Shown here: in pieces, positions 26,075 through 34,620 of the stretch | Numbering within the stretch: the stretch's first letter is position 1 | How the letters are laid out: the number at the start of each line of letters is the position of its first letter | NCBI RefSeq assembly: GCF_004364165.1 | Contig: NZ_SOAY01000015.1 | Span: 111,477-175,476 of the forward strand | Direction of reading: 5' to 3' | DNA: 64,000 nucleotides | Source: Maribacter spongiicola | Lineage (GTDB): Bacteria > Bacteroidota > Bacteroidia > Flavobacteriales > Flavobacteriaceae | The notes under the pieces: model-generated | The model's input: the letters and a program-made list of their open reading frames with translations, nothing else | What the model was told of the DNA's origin: nothing | Databases searched by the model: none | Program-made: the position numbers and the translations under genes

Positions 26075-26091
26075 TTGTATATACAAATGTA
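26075..26091 (-). promoter_or_regulatory. palindromic operator overlapping the marR -7 element
   Basis: TTGTATATACAA (26075-26086) is a perfect 12-bp palindrome 14 nt upstream of the marR start. TACATTTG (minus strand, 26091-26084) is a TAnnTTTG -7 element that overlaps it. Binding by MarR would block the polymerase; this is an inference. Confidence 0.5.
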
Positions 26092-26200
26092 GTTTTATTG
26101 TTTATATTTTATATAGTTGGAAGATTAAATTTTTGTTAAAACTATGTAAGAGATTTAGATAAAGAAAAATCGATTATTTTTACCGTATATAATTTATACT

Positions 26201-26509
26201 ATGGCAGATTTATCACAACAAGATTGGGAAGCGCAATTAGAGAAAGATACTAATGCAATAATTCTCGATGTAAGAACAGAAGAAGAAATAGAAGAAGGTA
26301 GAATTCCGAATTCTATAAATATTGATATTTATAAAGGTCAGGAGTTTGTTGAAGAACTAGAGAAACTTGACAAGACAAAAAATTATTACGTGTATTGCAG
26401 GTCTGGTGCAAGAAGCGGACAAGCTTGTGCTATAATGAATAGCTTAGGTTTTGATAAAGCCTATAACCTTCAAGGTGGGTTCATGAACTGGGAAGGAGAA
26501 ACCGAATAA
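26201..26509 (+). CDS. single-domain rhodanese
   Basis: A 102-aa cytoplasmic rhodanese with 'AIILDVRTEEEIEEGRIPNSINID' and the active-site loop 'YCRSGARSG' with Cys66. Such proteins transfer sulfane sulfur or shuttle persulfides; the partner is not evident from context. It is a single-gene unit, divergent from marR, with a short hairpin terminator downstream. Confidence 0.92.
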   Translation: MADLSQQDWEAQLEKDTNAIILDVRTEEEIEEGRIPNSINIDIYKGQEFVEELEKLDKTKNYYVYCRSGARSGQACAIMNSLGFDKAYNLQGGFMNWEGETE

Positions 26510-26531
26510 TTTTATTTCTTTCAGAAAATAG

Positions 26532-26554
26532 ACTCGCTTAACGGCGGGTTTTTT
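26532..26554 (+). terminator. terminator after the rhodanese gene
   Basis: ACTCGC (26532-26537) pairs with GCGGGT (26544-26549), with one G-U pair, followed by a T-run broken by one A. Confidence 0.65.
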
Positions 26555-26565
26555 ATTTTTATAAA

Positions 26566-27843
26566 ATGAAGGAAGATTTGCTTCATTTTATATGGAAGTA
26601 TAAAAAGTATCCCATTAACGGGCTCATTTCTACAATGGGTGAAGCGGTACGTGTTTTGGCTACAGGTACCCATAACCATTTAAGTGGACCAGATTTCTTT
26701 AATGCTCAAGTAGAGCTCAATGGTCAATTATGGGCAGGTAATGTTGAGATTCATATAAAATCATCAGATTGGTATGCTCATAAACACCAAGAAGACGCTA
26801 ATTATGACAATGTAATATTACATGTTGTTTGGGAAGATGATGTATCTGTATTTAGAAAAGATGGTAGTGAAATTGCAACTCTGTCACTTCAAAAATACAT
26901 ACCCTTGAGCATGCTAGAAACCTATCAACAACTTTTTGATAGTAAAAATTACAAGTTCATAAATTGTGAAAGAGAATTTATTGGTGTAGATCAATTTACT
27001 AAAAATAACTGGCTAGATCGCTTGTTTGTTGAGCGTTTAGAGCAGAAATCTATTTTTGTAATCCACTTGCTAGAACATACAAAGAATGATTGGGAACAGG
27101 TTTTGTTTTTAATGTTATTAAAAACTTTTGGTTCTAAAATTAATGGTGAGATCTTCGTTGAAATTGGAAAATCTATTAATTTCTCTATTATTAGAAAATT
27201 ATACAAAAAGCAATTAGAATTGTCAAGTCTACTATTTGGACAAGCAAATTTGTTAAAAGGAATACATGAAGAAGATCATTATTATAAAGACCTTTTAAGA
27301 GAGTATACTTTTTTAAAACACAAGTTTACATTGGTATCCGTATTTAAGTCTCCAGAATTTTTCAGACTTAGACCGCCAAATTTCCCAACCATACGTTTAG
27401 CACAATTAAGCGCTATATATGCCGAAAATAATAATTTGTTTCATGCGTTGATTGAAAATGAAACACCCAACTTTTCTGAAATATTAAATGTAGAAACGGC
27501 AGATTATTGGGATACGCATTTTAATTTTGGGAAGATTTCAAAAAAGAGCAAAAAGAGATTGACCGATTCGTTTTTGAACTTACTATTGATTAATACAATC
27601 ATTCCTTTGAAATTTACATATCAACGCTATAAGGGTAATGTTGATTATGAAGCATTATTTAAAATGATGTCTATAGTAAAAAAAGAAGAAAACAGTATAA
27701 TTGGTAACTTTGAGAAACTAGGGGCTCCTATAGATAATGCCAAAGATTCTCAAACCTATTTACAGTTATATAATAATTACTGTAAAAAAGACAAATGTTT
27801 AGATTGTGCTGTAGGGGCATCTTTAATGAATTTAAAAGTCTAA
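26566..27843 (+). CDS. DUF2851 family protein
   Basis: The 425-aa cytoplasmic protein shows the DUF2851 signature: 'EDLLHFIWKYKKYP', 'GTHNHLSGPDFFNAQVELNG', 'WAGNVEIHIKSSDWYAHKHQ', 'YDNVILHVVWEDD' and 'FFRLRPPNFPTIRLAQLSAIY'. It ends in a cysteine cluster 'YCKKDKCLDCAVG', which could bind metal. The conserved His, Asp and Glu in the N-terminal third hint at a nuclease-like fold, but the function is not known to me. It ends 11 nt before the PspC-like gene. Confidence 0.88.
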   Translation: MKEDLLHFIWKYKKYPINGLISTMGEAVRVLATGTHNHLSGPDFFNAQVELNGQLWAGNVEIHIKSSDWYAHKHQEDANYDNVILHVVWEDDVSVFRKDGSEIATLSLQKYIPLSMLETYQQLFDSKNYKFINCEREFIGVDQFTKNNWLDRLFVERLEQKSIFVIHLLEHTKNDWEQVLFLMLLKTFGSKINGEIFVEIGKSINFSIIRKLYKKQLELSSLLFGQANLLKGIHEEDHYYKDLLREYTFLKHKFTLVSVFKSPEFFRLRPPNFPTIRLAQLSAIYAENNNLFHALIENETPNFSEILNVETADYWDTHFNFGKISKKSKKRLTDSFLNLLLINTIIPLKFTYQRYKGNVDYEALFKMMSIVKKEENSIIGNFEKLGAPIDNAKDSQTYLQLYNNYCKKDKCLDCAVGASLMNLKV

Positions 27844-27854
27844 TTTTATCACCC

Positions 27855-28082
27855 ATGAACATATTCTATACAACACTACATTATTTTCAGAAACGAGGAT
27901 TTGAGGTTTGTGGTAGAATTGCCGAACGTATGGGTATAAGGGCAAGGGTAGTTAGAACCTCTTTCATTTATCTCACATTTGTAACTGTTGGTTTTGGTTT
28001 TGCCCTGTATTTATTTTTAGCATTTTGGTTAAGAATAAAAGATTTGATTTACACAAAACGAAATTCTGTTTTTGATTTATAA
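27855..28082 (+). CDS. PspC-domain membrane protein
   Basis: The start at ATG 27855 gives 75 aa; the upstream TTG start overlaps the previous gene. The sequence 'QKRGFEVCGRIAERMGIRARVVRTSFIYLTFVTVGFGFALYLFLAF' has the PspC pattern of an amphipathic N-terminus followed by a long transmembrane hairpin. PspC proteins take part in envelope-stress sensing. No pspA or pspB is next to it; the following gene is a potassium channel 3 nt away. Confidence 0.8.
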   Translation: MNIFYTTLHYFQKRGFEVCGRIAERMGIRARVVRTSFIYLTFVTVGFGFALYLFLAFWLRIKDLIYTKRNSVFDL

Positions 28083-28085
28083 AAT

Positions 28086-29093
28086 ATGATGCAATTATTT
28101 CGGTCTAAAATTTACTTGGCATTGACCTTAATGCTAATGGTTTTGGCTTTTGGTGTGCTTGGGTATAGATTTGTTGCAGACTACTCTTGGGTCGATGCAC
28201 TTTATATGACCATAATAACGGTTACCACTGTAGGCTTTTCAGAAGTAAGGCCAATGGGGCCAGAAGGCAAGATATTTACTATAATTCTTATTGTTACAAG
28301 CGTATTTATAGTTGGTTTCGCTATATCTATAGTTACCGAATACCTACTCTCCAGAAATTCAGTAGAACTGCTAAAAAAGAAGAAAATGAAGAATGCCATT
28401 GCAAATTTAAATCAGCATGTAATCGTTTGCGGCTTTGGTCGAAATGGTATGCAAGCGGCTGAGCGGTTAAAAGCTTACAAGCGACCTTTTGTTGTTATAG
28501 AGAAGGATAAAGAGGTGATAGAAAGATATGAGGATGATATTCTTTTTATTGAAGGCGATGCCAATGATGACGATGTTTTATTAGAGGCTTGTATTGGGAA
28601 GGCGCAATATTTAATAGCGACATTGCCAGATGATGCTGCCAACTTGTTTGTAGTACTTTCAGCGCGACAATTAAAAAAGAGTCTTTTTATTATCAGTCGT
28701 GCATCTTTGGTCAATTCACAAAAAAAACTAATCTTAGCAGGTGCCGATAAGGTAATTATGCCAGATAAAATTGGTGGCGATCATATGGCGTCATTGGTAG
28801 TTATGCCAGATCTTATAACTTTTATGGACAAGCTTTCTGTGGAAGGTGAGCATACCACTAATTTAGAAGAGGTAGCAATTGAAGATTTTGCCAATCAGAT
28901 TGATTGTAATTCGTTGAGAGATTTAGATTTACGTAGAAAAACAGGATGTACAATAATAGGATACATTTCTCCGGATGGTAATTATATAATAAATCCGGAA
29001 GCAGACATGAAACTTCAGCCTAAAAGTAAGGTCATTGTTTTAGGTAGACCAGAGCAAATAAAGAAATTGAATGAAATGTTCAATATAGAATAA
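28086..29093 (+). CDS. RCK-domain potassium channel
   Basis: The 335-aa protein has two transmembrane helices (about residues 9-29 and 65-88) flanking a pore helix and selectivity filter 'TVTTVGFSE' with TVGF at 48-51, where many K+ channels have TVGY. A cytoplasmic RCK/TrkA-N domain follows, with the nucleotide-binding 'VIVCGFGRNGMQA' (112-124), 'IEKDKEVIERY' and 'EGDANDDDVL'. A TrkA-C domain ends the protein ('GRPEQIKKL'). The architecture is that of MthK/Kch-like gated channels. Confidence 0.9.
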   Translation: MMQLFRSKIYLALTLMLMVLAFGVLGYRFVADYSWVDALYMTIITVTTVGFSEVRPMGPEGKIFTIILIVTSVFIVGFAISIVTEYLLSRNSVELLKKKKMKNAIANLNQHVIVCGFGRNGMQAAERLKAYKRPFVVIEKDKEVIERYEDDILFIEGDANDDDVLLEACIGKAQYLIATLPDDAANLFVVLSARQLKKSLFIISRASLVNSQKKLILAGADKVIMPDKIGGDHMASLVVMPDLITFMDKLSVEGEHTTNLEEVAIEDFANQIDCNSLRDLDLRRKTGCTIIGYISPDGNYIINPEADMKLQPKSKVIVLGRPEQIKKLNEMFNIE

Positions 29094-29109
29094 TAATCTT
29101 TCTATCGTT

Positions 29110-29117
29110 TATATTTG
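29110..29117 (+). promoter_or_regulatory. -7 promoter element upstream of the AGCS symporter
   Basis: TATATTTG matches TAnnTTTG, 64 nt before the ATG. No clear -33 partner. Confidence 0.4.
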
Positions 29118-29181
29118 ATTGCATCCATTATTTTTATGATATTGCTAGACTAACTGACTAATTCAAAATAAATTTTAACTT

Positions 29182-30870
29182 ATGAAGTCTAAACTTCTAA
29201 CTCTGTTTACTTTTTTATTTCCTATTTTAATTTTTTCTCAAGAACAAGGATTGGATCAACAAATTGATCAAGCTTTCAAGCCAATTTCAGATTTCTTCTC
29301 GGCGGTGATATTTTTTAATATCTGGCATGATCCAGATATTCCTTTCGTATTGGTTTTATTGGTGGGTAGTGCACTGTTTTTTACTTTATATTTTGGCTTT
29401 CCGAATATTCGATTTTTCGGTAAGGCAATAAATACAGTTCGTGGAAAATATGAGGATATTGAAAAACATGGTGCAAAAGAATTATACGGAGAGGATGGTA
29501 TTGCTCAAGGTCAAGATTTAACCAATGTAGATATTGAAGACCATCTTGTTAGCTTAGAAAGTGATCTTGCTGTTGATGGTGATATTATTGACACGATTAG
29601 GGATGAGAGTTCAGATGGTGAGGTAAGCCATTTTCAAGCTTTGGCAACTGCGGTTTCAGGTACTGTAGGTAATGGTAATATAGCAGGTGTTGCATTGGCA
29701 ATAGCTCTAGGTGGTCCTGGCGCAACGTTTTGGATGATTATTTGTGGGCTTTTGGGTATGTCAACAAAATTTGTTGAATGTACACTAGGGGTGCAGTATA
29801 GAGATGTAGGTGAAGATGGTACTGTCTATGGCGGGCCTATGTACTACATAAGTAAAGGTCTAAAAGAAAGAGGTTTTAAAACCCTAGGTAAAGTAGCTGC
29901 TGCAATTTTCGCAATTTTCTGTATAGGTGGTTCTTTCGGTGGTGGTAATGCAGCACAATCTAATCAAGCTACTATTGTAATAAAAGAACTTTTTAATTGG
30001 CAGAGTACGGCGGCAGGTGCAATAGTTGGTCTTGTTTTGGCTATACTAGTTGGTGTTATTATCATTGGCGGTATTAAACGTATTGCTCAAGTAACGGAAA
30101 AAGTGGTTCCATTTATGGCTGTGATGTATGTTGTTGCTTGCTTGTACATCATAATAAGTAATTATGCATTAGTAGATGACGCTATAGCCTTAATCGTAGA
30201 TGAGGCATTTAAGCCAACTGCAATAGGTGTAGGTAGTCTTATCGGTGTGCTTTTGGTAGGATTTAAAAGAGCGGCATTTTCAAATGAAGCAGGTGCTGGT
30301 TCTGCATCGATCGCGCATTCAGCTGTTAGAACTAAATATTCAGCTTCAGAAGGTTTAGTGGCATTGTTAGAACCATTTATAGATACGGTAGTTATATGTT
30401 CAATGACTGCTATTGTAATCATCATCTTTAACTTTGGTGGTGCTTTTACTTACGGTGGTGATGGTACGGGTTCTGTATTAATTGATGGTGTTCCTTACGA
30501 AGGTGCAGGTATTACGGCTGTGGCATTTGCTGAATATATTCCTTATTCAAATGTATTTTTAACTATCGCAGTGGTATTATTTGCTGTATCAACAATGATA
30601 TCGTGGTCTTATTACGGATTACAATCTTGGAAATATTTATTCGGACGTGGTAAAACGGCTGATATGGTTTATAAATTATTGTTCTGTACGTTTATCGTTA
30701 TAGGTGCTGCGGCAAGTATGAAATCTATTTGGGATTTCTCCGATGCAATGATATTCGCTATGGTATTCCCGAACATGGTAGGTTTGTTCTTTTTATTCCC
30801 TGTAGTGAAAAAGCAATTGAACAGATACTTAGATGCTATTAAGCTCAAGTATGACGCTATAGAAGATTAA
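29182..30870 (+). CDS. alanine/glycine:cation symporter (AGCS) with acidic insertion
   Basis: The 562-aa polytopic protein has the AGCS signatures 'SHFQALATAVSGTVGNGNIAGVALAIALGGPGATFWMI', 'GGPMYYISKGL', 'RAAFSNEAGAGSASIAHSAV' and 'FAVSTMISWSYYG'. Sodium-coupled uptake of small amino acids is the family role. Residues 1-20 resemble a signal peptide ('LLTLFTFLFPILIFSQ'), which is unusual for an inner-membrane transporter. A roughly 55-residue acidic stretch (about 90-150, 'YEDIEKHGAKELYGEDG' to 'DTIRDESSDG') is inserted before the first conserved core motif. Confidence 0.9.
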   Translation: MKSKLLTLFTFLFPILIFSQEQGLDQQIDQAFKPISDFFSAVIFFNIWHDPDIPFVLVLLVGSALFFTLYFGFPNIRFFGKAINTVRGKYEDIEKHGAKELYGEDGIAQGQDLTNVDIEDHLVSLESDLAVDGDIIDTIRDESSDGEVSHFQALATAVSGTVGNGNIAGVALAIALGGPGATFWMIICGLLGMSTKFVECTLGVQYRDVGEDGTVYGGPMYYISKGLKERGFKTLGKVAAAIFAIFCIGGSFGGGNAAQSNQATIVIKELFNWQSTAAGAIVGLVLAILVGVIIIGGIKRIAQVTEKVVPFMAVMYVVACLYIIISNYALVDDAIALIVDEAFKPTAIGVGSLIGVLLVGFKRAAFSNEAGAGSASIAHSAVRTKYSASEGLVALLEPFIDTVVICSMTAIVIIIFNFGGAFTYGGDGTGSVLIDGVPYEGAGITAVAFAEYIPYSNVFLTIAVVLFAVSTMISWSYYGLQSWKYLFGRGKTADMVYKLLFCTFIVIGAAASMKSIWDFSDAMIFAMVFPNMVGLFFLFPVVKKQLNRYLDAIKLKYDAIED

Positions 30871-30879
30871 GTCATTAGT

Positions 30880-31758
30880 ATGAATTTATTTAAATCCCAC
30901 TTCAAGTTCAATAAACAAGAACGAAGTGGGATTTTCTTTTTGTTATTTTTCTTGATTATCATTCAATTGGGGTATTATTTATATCAGTCCAATTCTGTTG
31001 ATCAATCATATTCTTTGGTTTTAGAACAAGCGATACAGACTAAAATTGATTCATTAAAAACAGTAGCTTCTAAGAAAGATTCGGTAAAGGTATACCCCTT
31101 CAATCCGAATTTCATTACAGATTTTAAAGGGTACACATTAGGTATGTCGGTTGATGAAATAGATCGGTTGCATGAATTTAGAAAGAAGGATGAGTTTGTA
31201 AATTCTGCTATAGAATTTCAGAATGTGACAAAAGTCTCCGATTCTTTGTTGAGCAGTATTTCTAAATACTTCAAATTTCCAGAATGGACTCAAAATACAA
31301 ACCGTAAGAGTCCTAAATATAAGAACGCATACACAAGTAAACCTATAGATAAAAAAGTCGTTTATAAAGATTTAAATACAGCTACTGCAGAAGAGTTACA
31401 GCGAATTAATGGTATAGGGGTCAAATTATCGGCAAGAATTATAAAATTTAGAGACCGCTTAGGCGGATTTTTAATTGACGATCAGTTGTTTGATGTTTAT
31501 GGTCTAGAGGAAGAAGTTGTAAATAAAGCATTGAAGGAATTTAAGGTGATAAGTAAGCCAAATATTACTAAAATAAATGTAAATACGGCAACAGTTGAAG
31601 AACTAGCTAAATTGATATATCTGCAAAAACACGTAGCTCAGGGCATAGTAAATTATCGTAATCTCAACGGAAGTATTAAATCTTTGAACGAATTATTAAA
31701 AATAGAAGAATTTCCGTCAGAACGAATTGATAGAATTACTTTATATTTGTCGTTATAA
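30880..31758 (+). CDS. helix-hairpin-helix (ComEA-like) membrane protein
   Basis: The 292-aa protein has one N-terminal transmembrane helix (about residues 18-36, 'GIFFLLFFLIIIQLGYYLY') and helix-hairpin-helix motifs at about 167-215 ('DLNTATAEELQRINGIGVKLSARIIKFRDRLGG') and 226-280 ('INVNTATVEELAKLIYLQ'). This is the layout of ComEA-like DNA-binding proteins with the HhH region outside the membrane. A role in DNA uptake is possible but unproven. It lies 9 nt after the symporter and 10 nt before the acyl-CoA dehydrogenase. Confidence 0.85.
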   Translation: MNLFKSHFKFNKQERSGIFFLLFFLIIIQLGYYLYQSNSVDQSYSLVLEQAIQTKIDSLKTVASKKDSVKVYPFNPNFITDFKGYTLGMSVDEIDRLHEFRKKDEFVNSAIEFQNVTKVSDSLLSSISKYFKFPEWTQNTNRKSPKYKNAYTSKPIDKKVVYKDLNTATAEELQRINGIGVKLSARIIKFRDRLGGFLIDDQLFDVYGLEEEVVNKALKEFKVISKPNITKINVNTATVEELAKLIYLQKHVAQGIVNYRNLNGSIKSLNELLKIEEFPSERIDRITLYLSL

Positions 31759-31768
31759 AAAAAACGCT

Positions 31769-32938
31769 ATGCAAAGTATGTACTTCACCGAAGAACATCA
31801 ACTATTTAGGGCCAGCCTAAAAGATTTTTTACAGAAAGAAGTTGTTCCTTATATCGATAAATGGGAAGAAACTGGAACCATAGAAAGGTTCATCTGGAAG
31901 AAATTTGGTGATATGGGCTATTTTGGTCTGGCAACTCCTGAAGAAGATGGTGGTCTTGGTCTTGATCTTTTTTATACAATTATCTTTTTAGAAGAATTGC
32001 AAAAAGTAAATTCTAGCGGATTTGCTGCTGCAATGTGGGCTCACGCATATTTGGCGATGACTCACCTAAATAAAGAAGCAGATTCTTTTTTAAAGGAAAA
32101 ATATTTACGCCCTAGTGTAGATGGCGATAAAATTGGGTGTCTTTGTATATCTGAACCTTTTGGTGGTAGTGATGTGGCCGCAATGAGAACAACTGCGATT
32201 AAGCAAGGTGATCATTATGTGTTGAACGGATCTAAAACTTTTATTACCAATGGGGTCTATGCCGATTATATGATCGTTGCGGCAAAAACAAGTCCTGATT
32301 TAGGGCATAAGGGCATCAGTATTTTTACTGTAGATCGCAATAGTGTAGGGGTAACGGCTAACAAATTAAATAAATTAGGTTGGCGAGCTTCGGACACTGC
32401 AGAATTAGCATTCGATAATGTCAAAATACCTGTAGAGAATCTAATGGGTGTTGAAAACATGGGATTTTCTTATATAATGGAGCATTTTGCATTAGAAAGA
32501 TTAATTATGGGTGTTAACGCTCATGCACGTTCGGAACATGCTTTAGACTATGCTTTAAATTACATGTCAGAAAGAGAAGCTTTTGGCAAATCTATTAACC
32601 AATTTCAAGCATTACGACATAGGGTGGTAGATCTACATGCCGATATAGACATGTGTAAAGAATATAATTATTCTGTTGCCTATAGACTTGATAAAGGTCA
32701 ATATGTGGTTAAAGAAGCCACCATTTCTAAATTAAAATCTACAAAAGTGGCTGATGAGGTCGCTTACGAATGTTTGCAGTTTTTAGGTGGTTATGGTTAT
32801 ATTGAAGATTACCCTATGGCACGTAATTTTAGAGATAGTAGATTAGGGCCTATAGGTGGTGGAACCTCAGAAATATTAAGAGAGATTATTTCTAAAATCA
32901 TTATCGATAAGAAAGAATATAAGCCAGCTACAGTATAG
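31769..32938 (+). CDS. acyl-CoA dehydrogenase
   Basis: The start at ATG 31769 (MQSMYFTEEHQLFRASLKDF) gives 389 aa; the longer frame overlaps the preceding gene. FAD-binding and substrate motifs are visible: 'ISEPFGGSDVAAMRTTA', 'GSKTFITNGVYADY', 'REAFGKSINQFQALRHRVVD', 'QFLGGYGYIEDYPMAR' and 'IGGGTSEILREII'. The usual MCAD catalytic Glu position reads Gly, so the likely base is Glu243 in 'FALERLIMG', as in isovaleryl- and long-chain acyl-CoA dehydrogenases. Substrate chain length is not determined. Confidence 0.93.
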   Translation: MQSMYFTEEHQLFRASLKDFLQKEVVPYIDKWEETGTIERFIWKKFGDMGYFGLATPEEDGGLGLDLFYTIIFLEELQKVNSSGFAAAMWAHAYLAMTHLNKEADSFLKEKYLRPSVDGDKIGCLCISEPFGGSDVAAMRTTAIKQGDHYVLNGSKTFITNGVYADYMIVAAKTSPDLGHKGISIFTVDRNSVGVTANKLNKLGWRASDTAELAFDNVKIPVENLMGVENMGFSYIMEHFALERLIMGVNAHARSEHALDYALNYMSEREAFGKSINQFQALRHRVVDLHADIDMCKEYNYSVAYRLDKGQYVVKEATISKLKSTKVADEVAYECLQFLGGYGYIEDYPMARNFRDSRLGPIGGGTSEILREIISKIIIDKKEYKPATV

Positions 32939-32974
32939 TTATCTAAATTAAAATTTTAAAAATCAGTTTAAAGG

Positions 32975-33004
32975 TTGTCTGTTTCAATATAGTTGTTATA
33001 TTTG
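32975..33004 (+). promoter_or_regulatory. promoter of rpsU
   Basis: TTG (32975-32977), a 19-nt spacer, and TATATTTG (32997-33004), followed by CAGCC. Confidence 0.72.
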
Positions 33005-33024
33005 CAGCCTTAATCACAAAAGAG

Positions 33025-33030
33025 AGGAGG
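33025..33030 (+). promoter_or_regulatory. strong Shine-Dalgarno sequence of rpsU
   Basis: AGGAGG with an 8-nt spacer before the ATG. It is the only strong SD I see in the window; other starts have AT-rich upstream regions. In Flavobacterium the anti-SD is normally masked by bS21 and its neighbours, and an SD on rpsU is known to support autoregulation. Confidence 0.8.
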
Positions 33031-33038
33031 TTTAGCCC

Positions 33039-33233
33039 ATGTTAATAATACCAGTAAAAGAAGGAGAAAACATCGATAGAGCTTTAAAGCGTTTCAAACG
33101 TAAGTTCGATAAGACAGGTACAATGAGACAGTTACGTAAGCGTCAACAGTTCAATAAGCCATCAGTTGTTCGTAGAGCACAAATACAAAAAGCAGAATAT
33201 ATTCAAGGTCTAAGAGATCAAGAGGAAGTTTAG
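33039..33233 (+). CDS. rpsU: 30S ribosomal protein S21
   Basis: A 64-aa basic protein with the bS21 pattern 'IPVKEGENIDRALKRFKRKFDKTG' and 'RQLRKRQQFNKPSVVRRAQ'. bS21 sits next to the 3' end of 16S rRNA. It has its own promoter, a strong SD and a terminator, so it is an independent unit. In Flavobacteriia bS21 helps hide the anti-SD, so the strong SD here fits feedback by ribosomes lacking bS21. Confidence 0.96.
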   Translation: MLIIPVKEGENIDRALKRFKRKFDKTGTMRQLRKRQQFNKPSVVRRAQIQKAEYIQGLRDQEEV

Positions 33234-33252
33234 ACTTTGTACTAGAAAATAG

Positions 33253-33281
33253 AAAATCCCGCAAATTGCGGGATTTTTTTT
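33253..33281 (+). terminator. terminator of rpsU
   Basis: AAAATCCCGC (33253-33262) pairs with GCGGGATTTT (33268-33277), loop AAATT, then more T. Confidence 0.88.
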
Positions 33282-33323
33282 GCTCAAAATTCAACTGACT
33301 TAAAACTTTAATACCTTTAGGTT

Positions 33324-34214
33324 ATGTTTTTAGTAGAATTTATTTCATATCTCGCTTTAGAAAAAAATTATTCAGCGCATACAACCAATGCGTATGAAAA
33401 GGATATTTCTGAGTTTAGCTTGTTTTGTAGGTCTAATTATGAAATAGAGGACATAGATGCCATAGCGTATAATATCGTTCGTTTTTGGATCGTAGAATTA
33501 TCTGAAAGAAAAATTGATAATCGCTCTATCAATAGAAAAATAGCATCATTAAAGGCGTATTATAAATTTCTTCAAAAAATAGGGCAATCAGATATTAATC
33601 CTCTAAACAAGCATAAAGCATTAAAAACGGCCAAGAAAGTTGAAATTCCTTTTTCCGAGACCGAAATGGAAAATGTATTAACGCAAATTGAATATTCCGA
33701 TGACTTTGAGGGTGTTAGAGATGAGTTGTTGATACATGTATTGTATGTTACAGGTATGCGTAGGGCAGAGGTAATAGCATTGAAAGTAAACGATGTTGAT
33801 TTTGAAACCATGACAATAAAGGTTTTAGGTAAACGTAATAAAGAGCGAATATTACCGATGTTAGTTGAAACCAAAGATAAATTTAAAGATTATCTCATTA
33901 GACGAGATGAGTTGAATGACTTAGTTGATGAAAGAATAATGTTCTTGACTAAATCAGGCAATAAATTGTACGAAACACTTGTTTATAGATTAATAAAAAA
34001 GTATTTTAGAGAGGTTTCCTCGAAGGTAAAGATTAGTCCGCATATTCTAAGGCATACCTTTGCTACACATCTTTTGAATAAGGGTGCAGATTTGAATGCT
34101 GTGAAAGAGTTGTTGGGTCATTCTAGTTTGGCTTCTACCCAGGTGTATACACATAATAGTATAGCTGAGTTAAAGAAAGTTCATGCAAAGGCACATCCAA
34201 GAGGGAGTAAATAA
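33324..34214 (+). CDS. xerC: tyrosine recombinase XerC
   Basis: The 296-aa site-specific recombinase has an N-terminal SAM-like DNA-binding domain (about residues 1-85) and a catalytic domain with Arg146 ('TGMRRAEV'), the H-x-x-R motif His240-Arg243 ('HILRHTFATHLL'), the 'LLGHSSLASTQ' segment and nucleophile Tyr275 ('QVYTHNS'). Size and position next to rpsU and hpf are those of the chromosomal XerC of Flavobacteriia, which resolves chromosome dimers at dif. There is no sign that it belongs to an integrative element. Confidence 0.9.
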   Translation: MFLVEFISYLALEKNYSAHTTNAYEKDISEFSLFCRSNYEIEDIDAIAYNIVRFWIVELSERKIDNRSINRKIASLKAYYKFLQKIGQSDINPLNKHKALKTAKKVEIPFSETEMENVLTQIEYSDDFEGVRDELLIHVLYVTGMRRAEVIALKVNDVDFETMTIKVLGKRNKERILPMLVETKDKFKDYLIRRDELNDLVDERIMFLTKSGNKLYETLVYRLIKKYFREVSSKVKISPHILRHTFATHLLNKGADLNAVKELLGHSSLASTQVYTHNSIAELKKVHAKAHPRGSK

Positions 34215-34262
34215 TTTTTGTATAATCAGGCTCATTTTTAATAAGCCATAAATTTTCTGACT

Positions 34263-34565
34263 ATGAAAGTAAATACGCAATCGGTAAATTTTAATGCAGA
34301 TAGTAAGTTGATTAATTTTCTGCAAAACAGACTAGATAAGGTGGAAACCTTTTATTCTAAGGTGATTAGCTCTGATGTTTATATGAAGGTAGAGAATACA
34401 AGTTCAAAAGAGAATAAAATAGTAGAGATCAAAATTACAATACCCAAAGATAAGTTTATTGTAAAAAAACAATGTAAATCATTTGAAGAGGCTGTGGACT
34501 CAGCTTGTAATTCACTGGAACGTAGGCTGATAAAACAAAAAGAGAAAATAAGATTACAAGCATGA
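34263..34565 (+). CDS. hpf: ribosome hibernation promoting factor (short HPF/RaiA family)
   Basis: The 100-aa protein 'MKVNTQSVNFNADSKLINFL' with 'VEIKITIPKDKFIVKKQCKSFEEAVDSACNSLERRL' has the HPF/RaiA beta-alpha-beta-beta-beta-alpha pattern. It binds the decoding region of idle 70S ribosomes. It lacks the C-terminal dimerisation domain of long HPF. It lies 48 nt after xerC and just upstream of the tRNA-tuf promoter. Confidence 0.9.
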   Translation: MKVNTQSVNFNADSKLINFLQNRLDKVETFYSKVISSDVYMKVENTSSKENKIVEIKITIPKDKFIVKKQCKSFEEAVDSACNSLERRLIKQKEKIRLQA

Positions 34566-34586
34566 TAAAAATTTTTCAAAATTTAT

Positions 34587-34617
34587 TTTGAATAAACAAA
34601 AAACTAGTATACATTTG
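34587..34617 (+). promoter_or_regulatory. promoter of the tRNA-tuf-secE-nusG-rpl-rpo superoperon
   Basis: TTTG (34587-34590), a 19-nt spacer and TACATTTG (34610-34617), followed by CAGTCC: a full consensus match. The rpsU promoter has the same TTTGCAG extension. Confidence 0.8.
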
Positions 34618-34620
34618 CAG

